A stretch of 64,000 nucleotides of DNA from Mycolicibacterium chlorophenolicum (GTDB lineage Bacteria; Actinomycetota; Actinomycetes; Mycobacteriales; Mycobacteriaceae), in NCBI RefSeq assembly GCF_001044235.1, contig NZ_JYNL01000064.1:959096-1023095 (forward strand), given 5' to 3'. The translations under genes and the position numbers were made by a program. How positions within the stretch are numbered: the stretch's first letter is position 1; each line of letters starts with the position of its first letter. The notes beneath the pieces are model-generated. The model had not been told where the DNA came from. It made no database searches and worked only from the letters and a program-made list of their open reading frames with translations. Shown piece after piece: positions 25,829-34,438 of this stretch.

Positions 25829-28626
25829 CCGTCTGCCGGCCGGTCCATCCGCCTGCCCAGTTCCGTGCGCGAGCTGATCCCCAGTTTGCGGTAGACCCGG
25901 GTGAGGTTGTGCTCGACGGTCTTGGCGCTGATGAACATCGCCGCTGCGATGTGCTTGTTCGTCGCGCCGGTCGCGGCCATCTCGGCAACGCGCCGCTCGG
26001 AGGGCGTCAGCGCGGTCAGATCGTCGCTCGGTATCACCACGGTGCGCGAGAGTTCGGCCCGCGCACGTTGTGCCCACAGCGGGATACCGAGCCGTTCGAA
26101 GGTCTGCAACGCCTCGGTGAAATGGGCAGCTGCGGACTGCTTCTGGCGCAGCCGGCGCTGCACCTGGCCGAGCACGAGCTGGGTCCGGGCCCGTTCGAAC
26201 GGCATCGGAAGCCGGGAATGCTCGGTCATCGCCCGATGCGCGGTCCGCTCGGCGGCGGCGACGTCGCCGGCGGCGGCCTGAAGAATGGCCCGGCACCGCG
26301 CGCCGACGGCTTTCATCCAGGCGCGGTCGTGCTCCGCGCCGTCACGCTCCAGCCGGCCGGTCAGCGCGTCGGCATCGTCGAATCGTCCGACCGCGACCAT
26401 CGCCTCGACCGCGTCCGGTAGGTGCCACCCGTACATGATCTCGGTGGACAGCGACGGGCCGGACAGAAACGACGAGTCCAGTGCGGCCAGAGCCTCACGG
26501 TGATTGCCGAGCGACTCCTCCAGGAAACACACCGTCATGCCGGGCCAGTCGGCGATGTGGGAAGCGCTGCGACTCTTCGTCGCAGCGAGCACCCAGTCGG
26601 CGTCCTTGCGGGCTTCCTCCACGCGGCCGGCGAACGCCGCGGCCACCGCACGCACGGTCATCGGGATGATCAACACGTCGTCGCCGCCGAGTTGCTCGGC
26701 GCGCTCGACGGCCTCGGCGGCGCGGGCGGCGGCCTCATCGAGCTGCCCGCACCAGATGTGGTTCATCGCAAGGAAACCGGCGATCGCCATCATGTCGCTC
26801 TCGGCGCCGCGCTCGGCGCACACCTCGCGCAGCGCCGTCAGCTGTTCGTGTGCCTGCGCCAGGCGGCCCGTCCAGGACAACGTCAGCGCGTGGACCAGAG
26901 GGGCGCGGAAGATGATCGGGACGTCGAATGCGCTGTCATGGAACTCCAGGGCGCGCCGCAGCGCCTGCGCGTCGAGGCCCCGCCCGCGCTGGAAGCTGAG
27001 GTACACCCACCAGGCCAGCGCCGCGCTGGTAACAGCGGGCACCCCCAACTCGTCGGCGAACTTCACGGCGTCACGCGCGTGCCGGGTCGCATCGTCGGGC
27101 TCGCCGATACTGTTGAGCGCGAACGACAATCGCAGCAGAATCTGCACCAGGACCGGGATGTTGCCGACGGCGTCGTCGACGGCGCGGCGCAGCAGTTCCA
27201 CCGCCTGCTCGTGCTCGTTCTGGTACATCAGAACCGTGGCGAGCAGGCTCGCCGCCAGGGCGCGCAGGATCGCGGGCTCGACCGCGTCGACGGTGCCCAG
27301 CACCTCGCCCGCCCGGGCGGTGTTGCCGGCCAGGAAGTGGTTCTCCGCCGACGTGAGGCGCCGCACCGTGGTGTCGCCGCCCAAACCGATGGCCAGGTCG
27401 ACCAATTCGGCTGCGGCCGCCGGTGCGCCGCGGGCCCGGGCCGAGTCGGCCGCGGTGTCGAGCGCGGCGAAGATCTCGTCGTCTCCGGTCGCCGACGCCA
27501 GCGCCAGATGCCGGGCCTTCAGCTCGGGCAGGGTCTCCAGCGCGGCCAGCCTGCGGTGCATCGCGCGGCGTGCCGGTGTCCCGGCGTCGGCGTAGACACC
27601 GCTGGCCAAGAGGGGATGGGCGAACCGCACCCGGTTTCCCTGCAAGGTCAGGATGCCGGCCGATTCGGCCTGTTCGATGCGGGTGGCCACCTCGTCTCGG
27701 CTCACCCCGGTGGCCTGGGCCAACAGTTCCACGGACGGGTCGGCCACGCAGGCCGCGGCCAGCAGGAGCGCGCGGGCATCGTCGTCGAGCCGGCCGATCC
27801 GGCTGCGGACCACGTCGGACAGGGTCGGGGGCAGCGCCTGCTCGGTGACGGCATGGCCCTCGCCGATCGCGCGCGCGAGTTCGAGGGCGAAGAACGGGTT
27901 GCCGCCCGAGATCTCGGCGATGCGCAACACCGTGGGACGGGAGAAGGTGCGGCCCAGGCGCTCCGAGATCATCGTGTGCAGCGCGCCGGTGTCCAGGGGG
28001 CGCACCGCGATCCGGTCGACGCCGTCGGGCCTGCCCAGCGTCACCCAGCCGGCCGCCGTGCCCTCACCGGGGCGGCACCTCTCGCTCAGGAGCACACCGA
28101 ACCGGCCGCGCAATCGGCGCACCGCGAACTCGATCACGGTGCGGCTCGACGTGTCCAGCCATTGCACGTCGTCGACGGCGACGAGCACCGGGGAGGCGTC
28201 GCCGAGCGCATGCAGGACGGCGACGAAACCCGCGGCCACCACCCGGTGATCGGTGGTCGGCCCCTCGGCGCCCGCCCGCAGCAGCACCCTGTCCAGGGCG
28301 AGTCGCTGCAGTGCCGGCAGCCCCGCGAACACCTCGGCCTCGACGTCGGCGAGCAGGTCGGCCAGCGCGGCGAACGCCATCACCGACTCGGCCTGCCCGG
28401 CACGTGCACCGAGCACCGTGAAGCCGTCGGCCCGCGCCCGGTCGACCAGCGACAACCACAGCGTGGTCTTGCCGATGCCGGCCTCGCCCTCGATGATCAG
28501 CCCGGTGGCCCGCGATGATGCGGAACCGAGGAATCCAGCAACCAGCGGATCGTCGAAGGATCCTGCGGGAGCGGGCGCCACGCCCTCCACTATCGCAGCG
28601 GGCAAAGAACCGCGCAAAGTCCGCAC
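25825..28626 (-). CDS. Large ATP-binding LuxR-family (LAL) transcriptional regulator
   Basis: A 933-residue LAL-type regulator. The N-terminal AAA-like ATPase has Walker A GEAGIGKTT (47-55) and Walker B LVAVDDVQWLD (about 148-158). A long alpha-helical repeat region of TPR type spans roughly 380-850. The C-terminal LuxR helix-turn-helix starts at LTPSERRVAEMA and contains TNKHIAAAMFISAKTVEHNLTRV-type recognition sequence. Such proteins sense a small ligand through the repeat domain; the inducer is unknown. Start is taken at GTG 28626, but no good ribosome site was found and an internal GTG a few codons later is possible. It may control the neighbouring fabG3 or quinone reductase genes. Confidence 0.88.
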   Translation of the reverse strand: MRTLRGSLPAAIVEGVAPAPAGSFDDPLVAGFLGSASSRATGLIIEGEAGIGKTTLWLSLVDRARADGFTVLGARAGQAESVMAFAALADLLADVEAEVFAGLPALQRLALDRVLLRAGAEGPTTDHRVVAAGFVAVLHALGDASPVLVAVDDVQWLDTSSRTVIEFAVRRLRGRFGVLLSERCRPGEGTAAGWVTLGRPDGVDRIAVRPLDTGALHTMISERLGRTFSRPTVLRIAEISGGNPFFALELARAIGEGHAVTEQALPPTLSDVVRSRIGRLDDDARALLLAAACVADPSVELLAQATGVSRDEVATRIEQAESAGILTLQGNRVRFAHPLLASGVYADAGTPARRAMHRRLAALETLPELKARHLALASATGDDEIFAALDTAADSARARGAPAAAAELVDLAIGLGGDTTVRRLTSAENHFLAGNTARAGEVLGTVDAVEPAILRALAASLLATVLMYQNEHEQAVELLRRAVDDAVGNIPVLVQILLRLSFALNSIGEPDDATRHARDAVKFADELGVPAVTSAALAWWVYLSFQRGRGLDAQALRRALEFHDSAFDVPIIFRAPLVHALTLSWTGRLAQAHEQLTALREVCAERGAESDMMAIAGFLAMNHIWCGQLDEAAARAAEAVERAEQLGGDDVLIIPMTVRAVAAAFAGRVEEARKDADWVLAATKSRSASHIADWPGMTVCFLEESLGNHREALAALDSSFLSGPSLSTEIMYGWHLPDAVEAMVAVGRFDDADALTGRLERDGAEHDRAWMKAVGARCRAILQAAAGDVAAAERTAHRAMTEHSRLPMPFERARTQLVLGQVQRRLRQKQSAAAHFTEALQTFERLGIPLWAQRARAELSRTVVIPSDDLTALTPSERRVAEMAATGATNKHIAAAMFISAKTVEHNLTRVYRKLGISSRTELGRRMDRPADG

Positions 28627-28637
28627 GACATGGCCGG

Positions 28638-29612
28638 TCAGCGGACTGCGACGACCACCTTGCCCCGCGCGGTCCGGTTCTCCAACGAGGAGATCGCCTC
28701 AGCGGCGCGCTCCAGCGGGTACACCTCGGGTTGCGGTGCGGGCACCGCACCGGAGGCCAGCAACGGCTCGAGCTCGGCCCACTGCTCGGCCAGATAGCCC
28801 GGGTGCGTCATCGTCCAGGCCCCCCAGCCGACCCCGACGGCGTCGACGTTGTTGAGCAGCAGCCGGTTGACCTTCACGGTCGGGATCTCCCCGCCGGTGA
28901 ACCCGACCACGAGCAGCCGGCCACCAGGCGCGAGCGAGCGCAGCGAATCGGTGAAGCGGTCCCCGCCGACCGGGTCGAGCACGATGTCGACGCCACGCCC
29001 GCCGGTCAGCTCCTTGACCGCGTCCTTGAAACCGTCAGCCGGGATGACGTCCGTCGCGCCGGCGGCGCGCGCCACCTCGGCCTTGGCGTCACTGCTCACC
29101 ACGGCGATCGTGCGTGCCGCGCCGAAGGCGGGAGCCAGGCGCAGCGTCGAGGTGCCGATCCCGCCGGCGGCCCCGTGCACCAGCACCGTCTCGCCATCGC
29201 TCAACCGTCCGCGCGTCCGCAACGCGAAGTGCACCGTCAGGTCGTTGAACAACAGGCCGGCACCGGCTTCGAACGACACCGAGTCGGGCAGTTTGAACAG
29301 TTTCTCCGGTTGCAGCGCAACGACTTCGGCCATCGCCCCGTAGAGCATCGTGAGACCGGCGACCCGATCACCCGGCTGCACGTGCGCGCCCGCGGGAGCG
29401 CTGCGCACCACACCGGCGATCTCGGCGCCGGGGCTGTAGGGCAGATCGGGCTTGTACTGGTAGAGCCCACGGGACTGCAACGCGTCGGGAAAGGCGACAC
29501 CCGCGGCGTGCACGTCGACGAGCACGGTGTCGTCGCCGGCGGTCGGTTCGTCGATCTCGACGAGTTCGGCGGCCTGCGGCCCCTCCAGGCTGGAAATCTG
29601 TATCGCGCGCAT
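28638..29612 (-). CDS. NADPH:quinone oxidoreductase-like MDR enzyme
   Basis: A 324-residue zinc-free medium-chain reductase of the quinone oxidoreductase type. It shows the N-terminal GroES-like fold (AGVAFPDALQ, YSPGAEIAGVV) and the NADPH motif VHGAAGGIGTSTLRL near residue 147. The zinc-lobe cysteines are absent. It should reduce quinones or enones with NADPH in the cytoplasm. The ATG at 29612 begins MRAIQISSLEG, the usual N terminus; an in-frame ATG six codons upstream is also open. Eleven bases separate it from the downstream regulator, which suggests co-transcription. Confidence 0.85.
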   Translation of the reverse strand: MRAIQISSLEGPQAAELVEIDEPTAGDDTVLVDVHAAGVAFPDALQSRGLYQYKPDLPYSPGAEIAGVVRSAPAGAHVQPGDRVAGLTMLYGAMAEVVALQPEKLFKLPDSVSFEAGAGLLFNDLTVHFALRTRGRLSDGETVLVHGAAGGIGTSTLRLAPAFGAARTIAVVSSDAKAEVARAAGATDVIPADGFKDAVKELTGGRGVDIVLDPVGGDRFTDSLRSLAPGGRLLVVGFTGGEIPTVKVNRLLLNNVDAVGVGWGAWTMTHPGYLAEQWAELEPLLASGAVPAPQPEVYPLERAAEAISSLENRTARGKVVVAVR

Positions 29613-29712
29613 CCGACCATTGAACCGCACCGGTACGCGCGCCCTGCGGCGGTACAGTCACGAAATCCGGCAACATGCGCATGCGCACCGCAGCAACCGA
29701 GGAGAAGCGGCT

Positions 29713-30684
29713 ATGGCGACACGTGGTGGGGTTCGACGGCGCGGCGCCGGCTTCGCGCCCGCGCAGAGCCTGGCCCACGGCCGCGTCGTCGACGTGCGCT
29801 CCCGCGACGGGGTGCGGCTGCACACGGAGGTGTTCGGTCCCGAGGACGGCTCTCCGGTGGTGCTGGCCCACGGCATCACCTGTGCGCTGCGGGTGTGGGC
29901 GTACCAGATCGCCGACCTGGCCCGGCACCACCGCGTGATCGCGTTCGACCACCGCGGCCACGGTCGCAGCGGCGTCCCGGCGGGTCGGGGCGGTTACAGC
30001 CTCGACCATCTGGCCGCCGACCTCGACGCCGTGCTGGACGCGACGCTCGCCCCCGGCGAGCGCGCCGTCATCGCCGGGCACTCGATGGGAGGCATTGCGA
30101 TCACCTCCTGGGCCGAACGCCATCCGGACCAGGTCGCGCAGCGCGCCGCCGCGGTGGCGTTGATCAACACGACGACCGGTGACCTGCTGCGCCACGTCAA
30201 CCTGCTGCCGGTGCCCGCCTCGCTGGCCGAGGCCCGTGTCCGGGCGGCGGGCACGGTGCTGCGGACGTTCGGCGGAGCACCGCTGGTCCGCGCCGCCGAC
30301 CGGCCGAGCCGCCGGTTCGTCCAGATGATCGCCGTCGGCCGTGATGCCGACGCCGCGGTGGTCGATTTCGTGTTCGAGTTGTTCCACACGACCCCTGCTG
30401 CAGGGCGCGGGGGATGGGCGCGCGTGCTGGTCGACCACCTGGGCCCGCAGCACATCGGCCTGAAGAACCTGACCGTTCCCACGATGGTGATCGGCAGCGC
30501 GAAAGACCGGCTGCTGCCGATGGTTTCGTCGCGGCGCATCGCCGCCACCGCGCCCAACCTGGCGCGCTTCGTGGAACTGCCCGGGGGCCACTGCGCGATC
30601 CTGGAACGGCCGTCCGAGGTCAACGAGCAACTCCGGTGGCTGATCGAGACGGTCGATGCTCAGGAGCGCCGCGTCAGCTCCTGA
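29713..30684 (+). CDS. Alpha/beta hydrolase (Rv3171c/Hpx-like)
   Basis: A 323-residue alpha/beta hydrolase with the nucleophile elbow GHSMGG, the oxyanion segment AHGITCALRVW near residue 53, the acid residue probably in GSAKDRLLP and the catalytic His in PGGHCAILE. GAGGAGAAG lies 7 bases before the ATG at 29713. It converges on the amine oxidase gene with a 25-base 3' overlap. In M. tuberculosis the equivalent pair is hpx (Rv3171c), called a non-haem haloperoxidase, and aofH. The true substrate, probably an ester, is unknown. Confidence 0.82.
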   Translation: MATRGGVRRRGAGFAPAQSLAHGRVVDVRSRDGVRLHTEVFGPEDGSPVVLAHGITCALRVWAYQIADLARHHRVIAFDHRGHGRSGVPAGRGGYSLDHLAADLDAVLDATLAPGERAVIAGHSMGGIAITSWAERHPDQVAQRAAAVALINTTTGDLLRHVNLLPVPASLAEARVRAAGTVLRTFGGAPLVRAADRPSRRFVQMIAVGRDADAAVVDFVFELFHTTPAAGRGGWARVLVDHLGPQHIGLKNLTVPTMVIGSAKDRLLPMVSSRRIAATAPNLARFVELPGGHCAILERPSEVNEQLRWLIETVDAQERRVSS

Positions 30685-32000
30685 TGCGCCTCACCGGCCG
30701 CGCGCACGCCGGAGCGCACCGCACCGTCGAGGAATCCCGTCCACACGTCGGAGGTCTCGGTGCCCGCCCAGAAGATGCCGTCGACCGGTGCCCGCAACCA
30801 GCGGCCGTATGTCGTCCAGGAACCGGGCGGGACTGCGGCCGTCGGACCGCCGGGTGCGAATTCCTGTGCGCCCCAGCAGTAGTCGAGGTAGTCGATCGGG
30901 GTCGACGCGGCATCGCCGAACAACGCGGCGAATCCGGCCAGCGCCGTCTCACGGCGCTTCTCGGGCGTCAACGGGTCGAACGTGCGCGCGTCGGTGAACC
31001 CGAGCAGCACGCCGGGGCCCGTGTCACGGGGGCTGACGTCGAACGTGATGAACACCGGACCTTCGTCGGACAGGGCCTCACCCGAACATCCACCGTCGCG
31101 CCAGAACGGCCGCTCGTAGGCGGCGTAGGCCTTGCTCAGGTGACCCTGCGGCCAGTGCCGGGCGAGCTCCTCGTACTCCCCGGGCAGCGGCGGATCGAAG
31201 GCGATCCCGTCCCGGTGCTCCGGCGGCACCGCGACGATCACAGCGCCCGCGGTGAATTCGCCGCGCTCGGACACCACGGTCAGCGTGCCGGCCCGGCGCT
31301 CGATGCGACGGACCGCGGCGCCGAGTATCACCCGCTCCCCGAGGTGCTCGGCCATCCGCCGCGCGATCTGCTGGGTGCCGGCCAGGAACCGGTCCTGCTG
31401 CGCGCCGCCCTTGACGTCGAGCATGCGGCCCAGCCCGCCGGCGGCCTTGACGTAGCGCGCCGCATGCAGCATGGACACCGCGTCGGGCTCACACCCCCAC
31501 GTCACCCGCGCCATGATCGCCATCAGGTCGCGGGTGGACGCACCGGCGTGCATCGAACGCAGCCACTGCTCGAGGCTCTGCCCGTCGAGTTCGCCGGCGA
31601 TCGGCGACGTCCAGGGATCGGCGACGGGAACCTTGCGGCAGATCCGCTCGAACCGCCATTGGATGCGGGACACGTCGACCAGCTCCAGGATCGACAGCCG
31701 GGGAATGGTGCTGCGGTAGGAGCGCACCCGGCCCCGCCAGCGGATCAGGTTCTTGCCGTGGCCGTACGTCGGCACCGTGTCGCAGCCCACCTCGGCGGCC
31801 AGCGCCAGGACCGCATCCTGCGTCGGTCCCACGAAGGTCGCGCCGAGATCGACGGGCACGCCGCCGACCTCGCCGGTGAAGGACCGGCCACCCACGCGCT
31901 CGCGGCCTTCCAGCACCAGGACGTCGCGTCCGAGGCGGGTCAGTTCGCGCGCCGCCGACAGGCCCGCGAAGCCCGCTCCGACGATGATGACGTCTGCCAT
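30660..32000 (-). CDS. aofH: Flavin-containing monoamine oxidase-like protein (AofH/Rv3170-like)
   Basis: A 446-residue FAD amine oxidase. The Rossmann motif VIIVGAGFAGLSAAREL (4-20), followed by the GGRSF motif and the C-terminal FAD-contact segment WAGTETSD, define the family. It would oxidise primary or secondary amines to imines with H2O2 release. M. tuberculosis aofH (Rv3170) has about the same length (448 aa). It faces away from the F420-type gene at 32061. An amine oxidase beside the amine-catabolism island could supply it with aldehydes, but the gene also exists without that island elsewhere. Confidence 0.87.
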   Translation of the reverse strand: MADVIIVGAGFAGLSAARELTRLGRDVLVLEGRERVGGRSFTGEVGGVPVDLGATFVGPTQDAVLALAAEVGCDTVPTYGHGKNLIRWRGRVRSYRSTIPRLSILELVDVSRIQWRFERICRKVPVADPWTSPIAGELDGQSLEQWLRSMHAGASTRDLMAIMARVTWGCEPDAVSMLHAARYVKAAGGLGRMLDVKGGAQQDRFLAGTQQIARRMAEHLGERVILGAAVRRIERRAGTLTVVSERGEFTAGAVIVAVPPEHRDGIAFDPPLPGEYEELARHWPQGHLSKAYAAYERPFWRDGGCSGEALSDEGPVFITFDVSPRDTGPGVLLGFTDARTFDPLTPEKRRETALAGFAALFGDAASTPIDYLDYCWGAQEFAPGGPTAAVPPGSWTTYGRWLRAPVDGIFWAGTETSDVWTGFLDGAVRSGVRAAGEAHQELTRRS

Positions 32001-32060
32001 GACAGTGATTCTGGCGTGCCTGTCGACGCGTAGCGGCGTTTGTCCTCCGAAAGCACGCTA

Positions 32061-33086
32061 ATGTCGCCGCTTGTGCAGGTGATGACGGCGTTGTTCGGTC
32101 CCGTCGGCGCGATCGAACGGGCGACGGCCCTGCGGGACGCGGGTGCGAGCGGAGTGTTCACGTTCGAAGGGCCCCACGACGTGTTCTCGCCGCTCACCCT
32201 GGCCGCCACGGTGGGTGGGCTGGACCTGATGACCAACGTCGCGATCGCGTTTCCGCGCAACCCGATTCACCTCGCTCATCAGGCCGTCGACCACCAGGTG
32301 CTCTCCGGTGGTCGGTTCACGCTCGGGCTGGGCACCCAGATCCGCACGCAGATCGAGAAGCGCTTCGGCGCGGAGTTCGAGCACCCGGTGGAGCGCATGC
32401 GCGACCTCGTCGGTGCGCTGCGCGCGATCTTCGGCGCGTGGAGCACGGGGGAGCGGTTGGACTATCGCGGCGAGTACTACCGGCACACGCTGATGACGCC
32501 GACCTTCAGCCCCCGCGAGGACTTCGCGCCGATTCCGATCTACGTCGGGGCGCTGGGCCCCCGGCTGACGCGGATGGCCGCCGAGGTCGCCGACGGCCTG
32601 CTGGTGATGCCGTTCGGGTCGAAGCGCTTCCTCACCGAGGTCACGATGCCCAACGTGGACGCAGGGCTGGCCGCGGGCGGGCGTGGCCGCGCCGACCTGG
32701 CGATCGTCCCCGAGATCATCGTGTCCGTCGCCGATTCGGACCCCAACCACGCGTCGGCCCGGCGGCTTCTGGCGTTCTACGGCTCCACCCCCGCCTACCG
32801 GCCCGTGCTCGACGTGCACGGGTGGGGGGATCTGCAACCGGAGCTGCACGCGCTGTCCAAACAGGGGCGGTGGGCCGAGATGGGTGGGCTGATCGACGAC
32901 GACGTCCTGCACACCATCGCCGCGTGTGGCACCCCGGCCGAGGTCGCGGCGCACATCCGGGACCGGGTGGCGGGCGTGTCGGACCGGATCTGCCTGTATC
33001 AGCCCGGGCCGATCCCGGTGGACTCGTTGAGCGAGATCGTCGACGCGCTGGCCGGCAGGGAGCAGGTTCAGCCGGCGACGACGTAG
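32061..33086 (+). CDS. LLM-class F420-dependent oxidoreductase
   Basis: A 341-residue TIM-barrel protein of the luciferase-like family that binds F420 in mycobacteria. Typical stretches are VFTFEGPHDVFSPL, LTNVAIAFPRNPIHLA-like (here MTNVAIAFPRNP) and VLSGGRFTLGLGTQ near residue 83. ATG at 32061 is used; an upstream TTG at 32040 is also in frame. Its substrate is unknown. It is the first gene after the core aofH gene, next to the permease remnant. Confidence 0.82.
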   Translation: MSPLVQVMTALFGPVGAIERATALRDAGASGVFTFEGPHDVFSPLTLAATVGGLDLMTNVAIAFPRNPIHLAHQAVDHQVLSGGRFTLGLGTQIRTQIEKRFGAEFEHPVERMRDLVGALRAIFGAWSTGERLDYRGEYYRHTLMTPTFSPREDFAPIPIYVGALGPRLTRMAAEVADGLLVMPFGSKRFLTEVTMPNVDAGLAAGGRGRADLAIVPEIIVSVADSDPNHASARRLLAFYGSTPAYRPVLDVHGWGDLQPELHALSKQGRWAEMGGLIDDDVLHTIAACGTPAEVAAHIRDRVAGVSDRICLYQPGPIPVDSLSEIVDALAGREQVQPATT

Positions 33087-33112
33087 AACCCGAGTCCGCG
33101 CCTGCGGTTCTG

Positions 33113-33895
33113 TCAGAGGCCGGCGGTGCGGGCGGAGTCCGGGATGGCGTCGGCGTACGGTCCGGTGCTGCGGTCGTGCAGCGGATGGACGACCATGTAG
33201 ATCAGACCGATGCCGACGACAACGGCTGCCGACAGCGCGACGATCCAGTTGTCGTACCACGCAGCGTCGGGCGTTCGCGGCCACGCCATGTTGATCATCG
33301 CGGTGACGCCGTAGACCAGAGCTGCAACGTTGACCGTCAGTCCCCACTTGCCCAGCGAGTACTTGCCGCTCGGAACCCAGCCCTTCAACCGCGCGCGAAG
33401 TGCGGCCAGCACCACCATCTGGAACCCGAGATAGATCCCGAACGCGGCGAAGCTGATGATCTTGGTGATGGCATCGGTGGAGAACTTCGAACCGACGACG
33501 ATCACGGCCGGCACCGCCGCCGCGAGGAGCAGTGCGTACGGCGGAACGTGCCGGGTGGTCGAGAACTTCTTCAAAAGTGAACTGCCCATGATCATTCCGT
33601 CGCGGCCGTACGAGTAGGCAAGGCGACTGGCGGCGGCCTGCAAACTCATCGCGCAGGACAGGAACGAGATCAGCACGATCGCGAGGACCGCCTTCGCGCC
33701 GACCGGGCCGAAGGCCTCGTTCAACACGGAGCTGACCGGGTCGGGGTTCTCTCCTGAGATGACCCCGGGAATGTCGGTGACGGCCAGCACCAGCGCGAGA
33801 CAGACGAACGTCGCCGCGGCGCCACCGACATAGATGGTGCGGCGCATGGCCTTCGGGATCAGCCGGCCCGGATCGGGGACCTCCTCGGCCACGTC
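33113..33895 (-). pseudogene. 5'-truncated APC-type amino-acid permease
   Basis: About 260 C-terminal residues of a polytopic amino-acid permease, from the intracellular loop VAEEVPDPGRLIPKAMRR through roughly six or seven hydrophobic segments to a normal C terminus. The first half of the transporter (usually about 240-280 residues, including the substrate-binding helix 1) is missing. Homology stops at about 33888-33900, where the antisense of a cytochrome P450 begins. The frame happens to stay open to 34447, giving a false 444-residue ORF. The remnant has no start codon in a sensible place and should not make a working transporter. In the intact locus it would probably import the amine substrate. 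Confidence 0.8.
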
Positions 33896-34192
33896 GTGCA
33901 GTTCACCGCCGGCACCACCGTGCACCTCTACAGCGAATCCGCTGGCACCGACCCCCGTGTCTTCGGAGCGGGCTTCGACATCACCGCAGAACGGAAGCCG
34001 CACTTCGGTTTCGGTGGTGGCGTACACCATTGTCTGGGTCACTTCGTGGCACGGTCGGACATGAGCGAGGCCCTGCCCCTGCTGGCCCGCCGCCTGCGTG
34101 ACCCGTACGAATTGCCCGGTGCCACCTGGCTTCCCGACTCCGGGAACACCGGACCGATTCGCCTCCCGATCGGCTTCACCCCCGTCGCCTGA
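33890..34192 (+). pseudogene. 5'-truncated cytochrome P450 (CYP151-like C-terminal fragment)
   Basis: About 100 C-terminal residues of a bacterial P450: the AGTTVHLYSES segment after helix K, then HFGFGGGVHHCLGHFVAR with the haem-ligand cysteine, and a normal C terminus ending LPIGFTPVA. The first ~300 residues, including the oxygen-activating helix I and the ExxR motif, are missing, so no active enzyme can be made. It lies 37 bases before a P450-type ferredoxin and a glutamine-synthetase-like gene, the arrangement of CYP151 (pipA/morA) loci for piperidine, pyrrolidine and morpholine use. The CYP151 assignment is from context and recalled sequence. Confidence 0.82.
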
Positions 34193-34228
34193 TCGGTACC
34201 CCACAACCCTCCTCCGAAAGGACCTCCC

Positions 34229-34438
34229 ATGCGCATCACCGTCGACCGCAGCCTGTGTCAGGACCACGGTCAGTGCACCATCGCCGCACCGAACGTCTTC
34301 ACCCTCGATGACGACGGGAAGCTCGAGTACGACCCGAGCCCCGACGAATCGGAGCGCGACGCCGTCGCCGAGGCCGCCGATGTCTGCCCTGCCCAGGCGA
34401 TCTCGTTCGCGTTCTCCGTCATCGAGGTGAACAGATGA
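34229..34438 (+). CDS. P450-partner ferredoxin, CxxHxxC type
   Basis: A 69-residue small ferredoxin. The cluster motif is Cys10-x2-His13-x2-Cys16 ... Cys53-Pro54, so the second ligand position is His in place of Cys; mycobacterial P450 ferredoxins of this type hold a [3Fe-4S] or an unusual cluster. It should pass single electrons from a reductase to the P450, whose gene is broken just upstream. AAAGGACCTCCC precedes the ATG, and its stop overlaps the next start (ATGA). With its partner gone, it may serve another P450 or be a leftover. Confidence 0.88.
   Translation: MRITVDRSLCQDHGQCTIAAPNVFTLDDDGKLEYDPSPDESERDAVAEAADVCPAQAISFAFSVIEVNR

Noticed and set aside
26422..28518. 698-codon plus-strand open frame opposite the LAL regulator
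   Set aside because: Antisense shadow; the minus strand has clear Walker and LuxR motifs.
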